Positions 32,645 to 42,100 of a stretch of DNA of 63,089 bases are shown one piece after another. Position 1 is the first letter of the stretch. Each line of letters starts with the position of its first letter. The DNA is taken from positions 1-63,089 of the IMG/VR virus record IMGVR_UViG_3300009703_000017, one strand, 5' to 3'. The notes beneath the pieces are model-generated. The model had not been told where the DNA came from and did not search any database. It saw nothing but the letters and a program-made list of their open reading frames with translations. The stretch is from a virus. Both the position numbers and the translations under genes were made by a program.

Positions 32645-34039
32645 GTGCAGTTTGACGACCCAATCCTTGAGATAGATTGGGAGATGTCAAAAAAGGATTT
32701 TACGTTCTTTTTTCAAGATATTCTCGGGTGGCAACTCGCTCGCCATCACGCTCATTGGGTTGAACAACTCAACAAAGAGGACCGGTATTGTGTGAAAGCG
32801 TCGCGTGACCATGGTAAGTCTGTACTGTTTTTGTGTTACCTACTATGGAAGGTGACCTTTGAAGAACGGACTGATGCAATTATTTTCTCTCACTCGCTGG
32901 ACCAAACTATCCGCCACATGCGATTCATAGACGAAATGATAATGATGACACCGATTCTGCGACACCTGCGCTCAAAAGACGCGTGGGCTAAAACTTATTT
33001 TGGGTTCACTAACGGGTCGCGCATTACCGCTAAGTCGGTCGGCGGAGCGGTTCGTGGTGCTCACCCTAACATCATTCTTTGTGACGATATTCTATGGGGT
33101 ACTACTGAAAGCGAACTGAAAAAGGTAGCGACTTGGTACTACGAAGTCATGATTCCCACGCTGCATCACAGCGGGAAATTGATGATAGTAGGAACACCGT
33201 TTACTCCGACTGACCTTTACACCGAACTTGAAAGCAAAGAAGGGTACATCGTGGAAACTTGGCCGGCAATCAACGAGAAAGGCGAACCGTTATGGCCTGA
33301 ACGATGGGATTTAGATGCGCTAGACGAAAGACGAAAGGATATGACAGCAGTATCGTTCGCTCGGGAATATCTGTGTGAACCGATTGATGATTCTTCAAGC
33401 CTGTTCCCTACTACTATTCTTCAACCTTGCAGAGATAACAGCCTGTGTATAATCCCGCGTAGACCGGAAGAGGATGATGAAGCGCAGTATTTCATCGGCT
33501 GGGACCCGGCGATTTCGTCTGACCGGAGCGCTGATTATACAGTGATGGTAGTTCTACGCAAACCCCCTGATTCGCCTAACCTTGAGATTGTTCATTATGT
33601 TCGGCGCAAGGCTATGGATTTCAGGACTCAGATTATGGAGATTCAGCGATTGAATGCTAAGTTCCGGCCGGAAGTGATAGAACTTGAGGCTAACCATTTT
33701 CAGCGAGTTTTCGCTACTGAACTTCGGGCGAATACCGACCTACCAATCAAGACTTTCATTTCGTCCAAAACTAAGAGGCAGTCCTTACTAATGGGCTTGG
33801 TTCTACGATTTGAGCGCGAACAGGTAAGAATGCCGTACGCTGAAGAACAGAGCCGAGAAATGACGCGAATCTTGGAAAACGAACTGATAATGTTTGGGAT
33901 GAGTAGAGGCGGAAGGTTAGAGAGCATAGGCCGACACGACGATTTCGTAATAGCGCTCGCGCTCGCTAATTGGGCCACGACTGAGTTCAGAGAACGAGTT
34001 ATAGATTTGGACGAGATTATGGCGGGGCTGATTGACTAA
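32645..34039 (+). CDS. terL: Terminase large subunit
   Basis: 464 aa from GTG 32645; GGTGA is about 8 nt upstream, at the end of the previous gene. ATPase: Walker A ASRDHGKS (52-59), Walker B IILCDDI (143-149), coupling motif VGTP (182-185). RNase H-like nuclease: GWDP with Asp287, the ADYT strand, and a late GRHDDFVIAL carrying the last metal-binding Asp. This enzyme cuts concatemeric DNA and pumps it through the portal. Length is typical. It is followed directly by a LAGLIDADG-containing gene and the portal. Confidence 0.93.
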   Translation: MQFDDPILEIDWEMSKKDFTFFFQDILGWQLARHHAHWVEQLNKEDRYCVKASRDHGKSVLFLCYLLWKVTFEERTDAIIFSHSLDQTIRHMRFIDEMIMMTPILRHLRSKDAWAKTYFGFTNGSRITAKSVGGAVRGAHPNIILCDDILWGTTESELKKVATWYYEVMIPTLHHSGKLMIVGTPFTPTDLYTELESKEGYIVETWPAINEKGEPLWPERWDLDALDERRKDMTAVSFAREYLCEPIDDSSSLFPTTILQPCRDNSLCIIPRRPEEDDEAQYFIGWDPAISSDRSADYTVMVVLRKPPDSPNLEIVHYVRRKAMDFRTQIMEIQRLNAKFRPEVIELEANHFQRVFATELRANTDLPIKTFISSKTKRQSLLMGLVLRFEREQVRMPYAEEQSREMTRILENELIMFGMSRGGRLESIGRHDDFVIALALANWATTEFRERVIDLDEIMAGLID

Positions 34040-35535
34040 TGTGGGGTAGTACATTGATTGGGGACGAGTATGACGCACCGGTGGCTGGATTAGATGAGGA
34101 CACCGCTTTGGTGGTGAAACATCTTGCTCAGCACCCGCTCTTCGCTAAAGCGGGAGAAAGAGTGACGCCCGGAGCGATAGGCGATGGGCCGAGCGCTACT
34201 TCCGAAGGAGAAGGCACTCTCGCCCCGAAAACTAACGAGGGGCTGGCTAACCCTGAAGAGGAAGAGAAGCGTAGACAGAAACTTATGCAAACTGCGGGAG
34301 CGCTTGGGATGCAAGCCGCTCAGCAAGACCAAATCCAATTATCGTTCCCTGATTCAGGCGCAGGATGGTTTGATACCTATTTTGGTAAAGGAGCAGAGAA
34401 AATCGTTAAGGATTTGAGACGAGCGCGCCGTGTCCATAAAGAGTTCAAAACTGATATTGACGACGCTATTGATGCGATTCGGCTGATGAAGCGAATGGAA
34501 GTAGAAGATACTCTCAAAGCAATACCGTGGGCGGAAGGCCACATCGGGGCGATTCGTGAACTCGGGTTATCAGACCGCAATCTCACTGCTCTAAGGAAAC
34601 ACGCCCAAGGGAGAGAGGTCGGACTACGGCGCGCTTGTGTGTCGTGGGAGAAGGCTGATGGAGTCATTAAGCGACTTAGTGACCATGAAGGGGTTTGGGG
34701 TGAAACTGAGCAACAGGAATGGGTCAAAGCGACTCAACTCAAAAAGGATGCTAAAAAACAATGGCGTAATACCTTGCACCAAATTGACACCCTGAACAAA
34801 CACGAAGTTGTGTGGTTAACTAATGCCGCTAACAGTTTGGCAGATAAGGGAGTGATGAGCACTCGGTCTATCACTGAGGATATTGTAGAGAAGGGTGACA
34901 ATTTTGGAATTACTACAGCCAAGATTGGAGCGCTACTCAAAACTTATGGTGATGAATACGGTATCGGTAAAGTCACAAGAGATAAGTGGGGAGTGGAAGA
35001 CAGTAAAGGAGTTATTATCGTTAAAGACGTTTGGGCCTATGCTGCCGGTTTCCTTGATGCTGACGGGTATATCACTATCACAAAACGCGGAGAACCTCGT
35101 GCTGGGATTATAGCAACAGGCGCGCGCGGTAAAACCCACTGTGAAAACTTGTACAAAGCGTTAGGATGCGGTGTATTACAACTTGATTTGAAGGTTCACA
35201 AGAATAGTCGTAGGTCACAACATCGTCTTCAGTTTTATTCCAAAGACGATTTGCGGAAGTTATTGACCGGAATACGCCCTCATCTTGAACTCAAAAAGCG
35301 ACAGGCAGACGCAGTGCTTGAACTTGTGGAACTTGGTCGTGAGTCAATCGCTAAAGCGAGAAAGACTGAATTACAGCGTGTCGTGAAATGGGAAAATTGG
35401 AAAGACACAAAGAGTGACGACCTACTCGCAGAATGGGGCGTAGACGTGGAGACGGTGGAAAAATGGTTGGTGCGAGACCCTGAAGTCATATCTCTTGGCG
35501 TTGAAGCCGAGCGACTTTTGGGGGTGCTTGAATGA
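34039..35535 (+). CDS. Virion/packaging protein fused to a LAGLIDADG homing-endonuclease-like domain
   Basis: 498 aa; the start shares one base with the terminase stop (TAATG). Residues 1-310 are acidic then helical (KEFKTDIDDAIDAIRLMKRM). Residues 330-430 form a LAGLIDADG-type domain: WAYAAGFLDADGYITITKRG, with the DADG core at 340-343, later QHRLQFYSKDDLRKLLTGI. Only one motif is seen, so it would act as a dimer. No intein splice residues are evident. Position between terminase and portal resembles homing genes near packaging genes. Nuclease activity is inferred from the motif. Confidence 0.75.
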   Translation: MWGSTLIGDEYDAPVAGLDEDTALVVKHLAQHPLFAKAGERVTPGAIGDGPSATSEGEGTLAPKTNEGLANPEEEEKRRQKLMQTAGALGMQAAQQDQIQLSFPDSGAGWFDTYFGKGAEKIVKDLRRARRVHKEFKTDIDDAIDAIRLMKRMEVEDTLKAIPWAEGHIGAIRELGLSDRNLTALRKHAQGREVGLRRACVSWEKADGVIKRLSDHEGVWGETEQQEWVKATQLKKDAKKQWRNTLHQIDTLNKHEVVWLTNAANSLADKGVMSTRSITEDIVEKGDNFGITTAKIGALLKTYGDEYGIGKVTRDKWGVEDSKGVIIVKDVWAYAAGFLDADGYITITKRGEPRAGIIATGARGKTHCENLYKALGCGVLQLDLKVHKNSRRSQHRLQFYSKDDLRKLLTGIRPHLELKKRQADAVLELVELGRESIAKARKTELQRVVKWENWKDTKSDDLLAEWGVDVETVEKWLVRDPEVISLGVEAERLLGVLE

Positions 35536-35714
35536 GCAAACCGAAGGGAGTGGCTGTTATGCGAATCTCAATCAAACCGAAAGGCAAGTCTGATTCACCG
35601 GTGGATGATGACCCCGGCGACGAGTATGATGGACCGCAAGGTCACGAAGAAGGGATGAAGCAAGCCATGAAACTTATTCAACAGTTAATGGGCGGAGGCG
35701 AAGAAGATGCCTGA
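35532..35714 (+). CDS. Small acidic late protein, 60 aa
   Basis: ATGA overlap upstream and 8-nt overlap with the portal gene. MSKPKGVAVMRISIKPKGKS, then an acidic linker and an amphipathic helix (GMKQAMKLIQQLMGGG). Not recognised; it may be a portal cofactor. Confidence 0.65.
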   Translation: MSKPKGVAVMRISIKPKGKSDSPVDDDPGDEYDGPQGHEEGMKQAMKLIQQLMGGGEEDA

Positions 35715-37572
35715 AGGTGCTGAGGAGAAATCACGAATCGGGCGGTTCCTCTCTGCTCTTGGAAAACCGTTCAGGCGAAGCAGTACTCCTCAGCCTATGA
35801 TGCCGCTATGGAAAAGCGGAATCCAAGAACCGGTGCTCGTTCAGGGTGTTACTATTCCCGCTCTGTACGCTACTGTGCAAGAATCTATTATCCTCCGTAC
35901 TACAATCAATACGCTCGCTCAGGAGATTTTTCGGCGCGGATATTATTGGGAGAAAGAGTTTCACCGAAAATGTACAGAATGCGAAGAAGAATATCAACAT
36001 GACGTGCTTGAATGTGAGTTATGTGGTAGTGAAACTCAAGAGCCTGACGTTGACCAACTTCTGTACCCAAAGTGGTTATTCAAACAGCGTAACGAGCAAG
36101 ACCAATCTTTCATTGACGTTATGAGAGAGGTTGAATGGGATTTGGATATTGTAGATGATGCCTTCCTCGTGCTTGAGAAAGAGTATTTTATTGACGAAAA
36201 ATCAGGTGACGTTGAGTTTTATCGGGTGAAAAGTTTAGCGCGCTCCGACCCTACCTTCATGAGACTTGTCGCTGACAAGAGAGGTTCGCGTGGCGGGCGC
36301 TGGCTCATCTGTTTGAGAGCGGGATGCCGTGACAAAACCTACCCTCATACTGAAGAATACGAGTTTTGCGAGAAATGCAATCTACCTCTCCAAGATGTTC
36401 ATTTCGTTAACAGCGCGGGCGCAGGTAAGACCCAATACTATATTGAAGGCGAGGTTATTCATATCTCTAAATACAATCCGTCCAAACTCTACGGACGCTC
36501 ACCCGTTGCTACAATGTGGCGTCAGGCGATGACCCTTACCGCTATGGATAACTACATGTATCTCGCTTACTCAAAACGCCGAATCCCGCGCGGTATTCTT
36601 GCTATTACTACTGATAATATCCAATCTACCGCATCGTTTTGGAAAGGTGCCGAAGAAAAAATGGAGCGTGACCCTCACTATATTCCTAAAGTTGGTGTTG
36701 AGTCTGCGACAGGTCGCGGTAAAGTTGAGTTCGTGCGGTTTATGGATTCTCTAGATGAGATGCAGTATGCCCAAGTCCGCGATGAAATTAGAACACGAAT
36801 CGCAGCCTTCTACGGTGTATCTAATATCTTCATGATGGATACGGGTAAAGGAGGTGGTTTGAACAACGAAGGTATGCAGATTCTTGTCACTAATCGCGCA
36901 GTAGAGTTCGGTCAGAAGATATACACGCGTGACTTGTTCCCACGTATAATGAATGAAATGGGTGTGACTGATTGGAAAGTTACGTTATACCCGAATGAGG
37001 AAGAGGACGATGTGACACGACTACGTCGTGATGAAATGGAAGTCAATGTCGCTCAGAGGATGATGCAACTCGGGTTCCAGCCTATACTCAAAGAAGATGC
37101 GGCGCGGGATATACGGTTCATATACAAGAAGCCTGAAGAACAGGCGGGAGCGGCTCCACCGGGTGCCCCTACTCCGGGTGGCGCTCCCCCAATGATGGGT
37201 GGCGGAATGCCACCGCCGATGCCTATGGGTGGAATGCCACCGGGCGGAATGCCTATGGGCGCTCGGCCACCGGGCGGAATGCCACCGGGCGGAATGCCAC
37301 CGGGTAGGGCACCTATGGGTGGCGGAATGCCACCGGGCGGAATGCCTATTAGAATGGGTCAACCTATGGCCGGACTTGGCGAAGGTCAAGGACTACGAGA
37401 TAGAGGACCCGCTCCTGTTGAAGAGAAGCAAGGACTTACAGGTCACCCCACTGGTGGTAAAACCAAACAACGGGGTAGTGAAAAGTCGGCAGTTGAGCGC
37501 GCTTTAGACGCGGTGGCCGAAGCACACGCAGGGGTGAATGGTAAGCAGAAAGAGAGCGGGTTCAAGCGATAG
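35707..37572 (+). CDS. Portal protein with two zinc-ribbon insertions and GGMPP tail
   Basis: 621 aa. The portal forms the dodecameric ring through which DNA enters. Support: position after the terminase, VQESIILRTTINTLAQEIFR in the early helices, and the central segment with QVRDEIRTRIAAFYGVSNIF. Two Cys quartets are inserted: C89, C92, C103, C106, and C202, C207, C221, C224. Such zinc inserts are not usual in bacteriophage portals. The last 140 residues are Gly/Met/Pro repeats (GGMPPGGMPMG), then a charged end. Confidence 0.85.
   Translation: MPEGAEEKSRIGRFLSALGKPFRRSSTPQPMMPLWKSGIQEPVLVQGVTIPALYATVQESIILRTTINTLAQEIFRRGYYWEKEFHRKCTECEEEYQHDVLECELCGSETQEPDVDQLLYPKWLFKQRNEQDQSFIDVMREVEWDLDIVDDAFLVLEKEYFIDEKSGDVEFYRVKSLARSDPTFMRLVADKRGSRGGRWLICLRAGCRDKTYPHTEEYEFCEKCNLPLQDVHFVNSAGAGKTQYYIEGEVIHISKYNPSKLYGRSPVATMWRQAMTLTAMDNYMYLAYSKRRIPRGILAITTDNIQSTASFWKGAEEKMERDPHYIPKVGVESATGRGKVEFVRFMDSLDEMQYAQVRDEIRTRIAAFYGVSNIFMMDTGKGGGLNNEGMQILVTNRAVEFGQKIYTRDLFPRIMNEMGVTDWKVTLYPNEEEDDVTRLRRDEMEVNVAQRMMQLGFQPILKEDAARDIRFIYKKPEEQAGAAPPGAPTPGGAPPMMGGGMPPPMPMGGMPPGGMPMGARPPGGMPPGGMPPGRAPMGGGMPPGGMPIRMGQPMAGLGEGQGLRDRGPAPVEEKQGLTGHPTGGKTKQRGSEKSAVERALDAVAEAHAGVNGKQKESGFKR
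37150..37370 (+). repeat. Coding repeat of the portal tail (GGMPP units)
   Basis: Tandem imperfect units of GGCGGAATGCCACCG encode GGMPP. They are in frame and vary by short insertions such as MPMGA. Likely a flexible tail; unit number may differ between relatives. Confidence 0.85.
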
Positions 37573-37605
37573 GTTGAATATGAAGACGTGTGTGGGGGAT
37601 AGCAG

Positions 37606-37971
37606 ATGGTGTCAGCAGAGATAGCAAAAATGGACCCAATGGTGCGAAAATTGGAATCGGATTTAGCCGGTTTCAAAAGCGCATTAGAACAAGAAGATTT
37701 GGTAGCAGCGCAACAATTATTGCGCAGTATCAATAGAACGAGTGACTATTTGTCGGAAGACGTTACGGAGATTTATAAATCCGAAGAACGCTCTAACGCT
37801 TCAGTCGGGCCGAATGATATGTTCGCCGGTGGTGTCCCTGTTCGTCAGTTTAACGAAACTGAACAGGTTATCAACGTGGCGAAACGCGACCAAGTCCTAA
37901 AAGGTACAATTCTGCCTGCGCGTGTTGGCGGAATTATGAAACCTCAATCTTCTGTTGGCAAGAGGCTTTGA
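37606..37971 (+). CDS. Late helical protein, 121 aa
   Basis: MVSAEIAKMDPMVRKLESDL and on to about residue 65 is a long amphipathic helix or coiled coil (ALEQEDLVAAQQLLRSINRT). The rest is extended. First gene after a 33-nt gap following the portal; probably a head accessory. No family recognised. Confidence 0.68.
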   Translation: MVSAEIAKMDPMVRKLESDLAGFKSALEQEDLVAAQQLLRSINRTSDYLSEDVTEIYKSEERSNASVGPNDMFAGGVPVRQFNETEQVINVAKRDQVLKGTILPARVGGIMKPQSSVGKRL

Positions 37972-37972
37972 T

Positions 37973-38299
37973 ATGAGAAGAGTGTCTGCGGGTGAAGGGT
38001 CTGCAATCCCTAATACTACTTTTACAGGTCAGCCTTTGAAAGTCAAGTCCGAGTCGTTTCAGATTCTAAAACAAGAAGAACACCCTTCTGAGGTCCAAGA
38101 CCTGCATAAGGGATTGAGTATAGCGACTACCGCCGCTGAGGAACTCGGGCTTGATGATATGGCTGCTGAAATTGTACAAATGCAATCAGAAGTTGAAGAG
38201 CAGTTTCCGGGTTCGGAAGACGCTTATTACGGAAGAGGTAGCGAATCTGAATCCCCTCCTATGCCTACTGATGACGAGGAGGTGTTGAACCTTGAGTGA
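37973..38299 (+). CDS. Small late protein, 108 aa
   Basis: ATG just past the previous stop; an upstream in-frame TTG overlaps that gene. MRRVSAGEGSAIPNTTFTGQ, then an acidic helix (TTAAEELGLDDMAAEIVQMQ) and an acidic Ser/Pro tail. Not recognised. Confidence 0.65.
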   Translation: MRRVSAGEGSAIPNTTFTGQPLKVKSESFQILKQEEHPSEVQDLHKGLSIATTAAEELGLDDMAAEIVQMQSEVEEQFPGSEDAYYGRGSESESPPMPTDDEEVLNLE

Positions 38300-38666
38300 A
38301 AGTGATACTGTAATGAAATTAATGAGTGCTCTTATTACTAAGATGGAGAGTATGGATAATCAAATGACCGAGATGCAGCATGTTATGAGGCATCCCGATT
38401 CACTACTCAAGCGTGCTGGTTTTATTCGTATGAAATCGCCGTCCGTAAGCGATGTATGGGGCGACCCACTTCGTGGTGACCGTTCAAGTGTAATTGCTAA
38501 AGCGGGGGATGGTGAAGAGGTTGATGCTACAGAAATGCCGAAATCTAATGAAGAATGGTACGAAATGGATTGGTCCGATATTCACGCGTTGGCTGAAACA
38601 GCCGGCGCTCCGGCCGATAGAGGTGATTTTGTCACTACTCGGCGCTCAGTTGAGGTGAACGAATGA
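38292..38666 (+). CDS. Late protein sharing a C-terminal motif with the scaffold
   Basis: 124 aa from a TTG eight bases before the end of the previous gene. The amino half is Met-rich and helical (MKLMSALITKMESMDNQMTE). Near 95-105 it has EMDWSDIHALAETA, closely matching EMSWDDVHRLANKA at the end of the protease-scaffold protein. A shared capsid- or portal-binding peptide is a reasonable reading. Confidence 0.66.
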   Translation: MSESDTVMKLMSALITKMESMDNQMTEMQHVMRHPDSLLKRAGFIRMKSPSVSDVWGDPLRGDRSSVIAKAGDGEEVDATEMPKSNEEWYEMDWSDIHALAETAGAPADRGDFVTTRRSVEVNE

Positions 38667-39187
38667 AACCGATTAAAGTGAATGCAGGCGAATGGAGCGA
38701 ATATGAGGACCTTCTTGCTAAGGCTAAGGAGATGGAAGAGAAATTAGAGAAGGCTAACACCGAGACTGATAATAGCGAATTACGCGATGTCCGTGGTGTA
38801 GAAGAAGTTAGACCTGCCCACTATTGGACTAATCAGCAATTACCCGACCATCCTGAAACCGTTAACCGGTGCACTCCTGAAGCGGAGAGTTACCGGTTCC
38901 GTGAAGCGAACCCTCACTCTGACGACGGGGCATGGTCGGCACATATGACTGATGGCGGCGGGGACCGACCTGCCGGTATTACTAACGAAAAAACCCTATT
39001 TGGTAAAGCGGATATGTGCGCTTGCGGCGACTGTCCCGCTAAAGACTGCACTTGCTCTTCAGGTTGTGACGAGTGTAAATGTAATAGGGTAAAGAAATCT
39101 CAATTACTTGGCGCGTGGAAAGAGGACGACCCGTTTGTCTTACAAAATATCGCTGAACAGGCTGAATCTCTCACTCGTCGTCTATGA
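38663..39187 (+). CDS. Late protein with eight-Cys metal cluster
   Basis: 174 aa, ATGA overlap. A helical start (EYEDLLAKAKEMEEKLEKAN), an extended middle, then eight Cys in 22 residues at 119-140 (CACGDC, CTC, CDECKC words), and a short helix at the end. The density resembles metallothionein-like or multi-zinc clusters. Function unknown. Confidence 0.7.
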   Translation: MKPIKVNAGEWSEYEDLLAKAKEMEEKLEKANTETDNSELRDVRGVEEVRPAHYWTNQQLPDHPETVNRCTPEAESYRFREANPHSDDGAWSAHMTDGGGDRPAGITNEKTLFGKADMCACGDCPAKDCTCSSGCDECKCNRVKKSQLLGAWKEDDPFVLQNIAEQAESLTRRL

Positions 39188-42100
39188 ACGGGGGTGAGGG
39201 CATAAAGGAAGATGCAAGAGCATTTTGGAAACGCTCTCGTTTTGAGTTTGTCAAATCCTTGTATCATGACTGTAATGAGGACGACGCTTCTGAATTACTA
39301 CTCGCAGCACTTGATGGTGATAGGCGAGGTACACCTGTAACTAAATCCGATTTAGTGCTTCTTGACCGCGCAGTAGCCATAATCAAAGAAGCAGGTGGGA
39401 GAGATAGAGCGTACCCGACAGAAGAAAGTGGGTATCAGCATCAACCCGGTGACGAGCCGAGTACTGTTCGCAGACAAGGCTGGGCACCACCAATTCCATC
39501 AGCATCACTCAAACCTCATGTAGGACGCAAGGGGTATGAAAAAGTGCTAGAGGTAGGGAGCACGAGTGACATCAATCGTGTTCTTGATTTAATGTCGTCA
39601 GGGCGACCTGAGACTCAGGCGGTTGAACATACTTCTGATAATGTCAGGCCGGATAAACACCCGGTGGAAGGACTTGGTCTGTTCGCTCAACGACACGCTG
39701 TTCTACCTTCAAGTCAAATGCAGGGAATCCTCAGACACCTGTACCGTGACGGCGGGGCGCAAGAGTTTGACGAAGGGCTTGACTCTCATGAAAATAAACA
39801 TTCTAATCATCCTCACCATAGAGACACAGTGTTCGGGCGTCATACCGGTAATATCGGACTTGGTGCGCTACATCAACGCGAATCAGAACGTCTCGCTAAT
39901 AGTTACGAGAAAGAGTTTGGAAAACCGATGGACGACCCGGAAGCGATGGTACATGCCGCGAAAACTCTTGAGTGGGAAGGGTACGATTTTAGACAGTTTC
40001 TAGATGAGGATGGTAATTTTCCTCAGTCCAACCAAGAATTATTAGATTTAGTACGGGATAAGGGATTAAAGCGTGACCCGGAGAAACAACTCGGGGTCAT
40101 GGGTTGGCTCGGGGCGACTGAAATGATGTCACCTTCAATGCGCCGTAATACTATGAAATGGATAGCGGACGGACGCCCTTCTGAAGCGAAAGAGTATTTT
40201 GGTACGGAAGCGCGCGATATGGTTCCGTTCTTAAACAGGCAGATTGCCGTTCGCCTGTCTCGCTTAGTCAACAAGGCGAGAGCGGGTCCGACTTCTCATG
40301 GTAATATCGTGAACGCTCCCGAGCATAGTGGTAAAGTAGTTCAGGATATTGATAGCGCTGATTCAGGCCAAGCAATTCTAGACGCCTTGACTAATCTTCA
40401 AGTGCATAGCGGGACAGGTGAGTTCTCGCATCACGGAGCGGAAGAGGCAGGGACTCACTCTGCGTATGAAGAGATTTTGCGCCGCTCCGCCCACGAAGGT
40501 ATGGATATTGGGTCGTTATTGATACCACATTTCGACGAAGAAGGTAATAGAGTAGATTATATCAACGAAGGGGACAAAGAGAAAGATTCGCATAGCCAGC
40601 AGAAGTATTTGTCGCCCGGTCATATCAATAATTATGTGGACAATGGGTGGCTTGATAATAGCGTTCGTCACAAAATGTTCTCAGAAGGAGTGGTTGGGCA
40701 GTACGAGAACGAAGTGAAAGGAAACCAAGCGATGCGCGATTATCTAAGTCCGCTCACTCATGGTACTGACACTTTTACCCACATGTTTGATTTGGGCGGA
40801 GGTGGTATGGGCCACCATGACGATTCGGTTAAGTATTGGTTGGATGAAATGTTCCCCGGTATCGTTACCCAGCCTCATTCTTCTTCTTACCATATCTCAA
40901 TGCCTGATATTGATACTGAGGATAAAACTCAAGAAGAGCGATTTCAAGATTTTAGCGGTATGTTTGACGATTTTATCAGTGAAGAAGGTGAAATACCGCG
41001 CTTTGAGCGCGAGTTGAGAGAAGAGTCGCCCGGACCGTGGGGGATAATGGAACCGGAAGCGGGTATGAGTCACGCTCAATCAGTATGGCCTACCGCTAAT
41101 CTTGATACCAATACTCCCGGTTTTCTCGCTCAACAGTCTGATGATAGAGCGAAACAACGATACGCTCGGGGTAGCCTGAGCGGGAACACTTATCGGTCGC
41201 GTTTCCCTAACCAAATGACGCGCGGTGCATTATTCGGGCAGTTCGCTCGCGGGCTTGATGAAGACGACGAATTACCTAACGCTTACCGAATACCTATATC
41301 GTCTCTTGCCAATAAAATAGCGAAAGATGATTTTGGCGCTGTCGGTCACGCTCCTCGTGTAGGTGCTGACAAAATGGGAGTACAGAATGACCGACAACGG
41401 GCTATTATGCTTACAGAAGCAGGGCTTAGAGGTGACGCGCCATTAGACCGGAAAGTGCCGACTCAAACACCCGCTTCGCCCACTCAAGATTATATGGGTA
41501 ACCTGAACGTATATTCCCTGAACGACCCGTTTGGGAAACAGGCGAATCTCGCTCAGTTACAGAACTTGTACGATGGGGAGGTTGAGGGCCATGAACCATG
41601 GAATCCTGATTACCCTACGTTTGACCCGAGAGCGTTCTATATCCAAGGTGATGAAGGTAGATTGACCGATACTAGCAGAGACGAAGTAGGTCAGTTCTTG
41701 AATACTCGTGCGAGCGAGAGATTCGGTAATTTCACTCAAGGTCAACTTTGGGGAGACGAAACGAACCCGAGAGGGCAAGTCAAAGTACACGGTGTAACAG
41801 GTAGTAAAGAGCCAGCAGATACTGCTAATTTAGACCCGAGTCTTTTTCATTCTATAAATCTTGATGACGGGCAAAAGGTATTCGCGTCATACGAAAATCC
41901 TGCCGACCTTGCTCGGTATTATCTTGAAACGTTACAGGAACGGTATGATGCTTTGGGTAAAAATCCTGATTTGAAAGACAAGCGGCAGGGTATAGAATCT
42001 GCTATGGAGAGGCAACAGGAAATAGTAGACGATTTAGATAAAGAGTATTATCCGTTATCGGTTCTAGAAAAGAGCAATGAACATAATCGTAGGATGGTAG

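Noticed and set aside
34039-35535. Intein in the packaging region
   Set aside because: The LAGLIDADG motif is present but no splice-junction Cys/Ser and His-Asn residues flank it, and it is not inside a recognised host protein.
37150-37370. Collagen-like triple-helix repeat in the portal tail
   Set aside because: The units are GGMPP, not a strict G-x-y triplet, so a collagen fold is unlikely.
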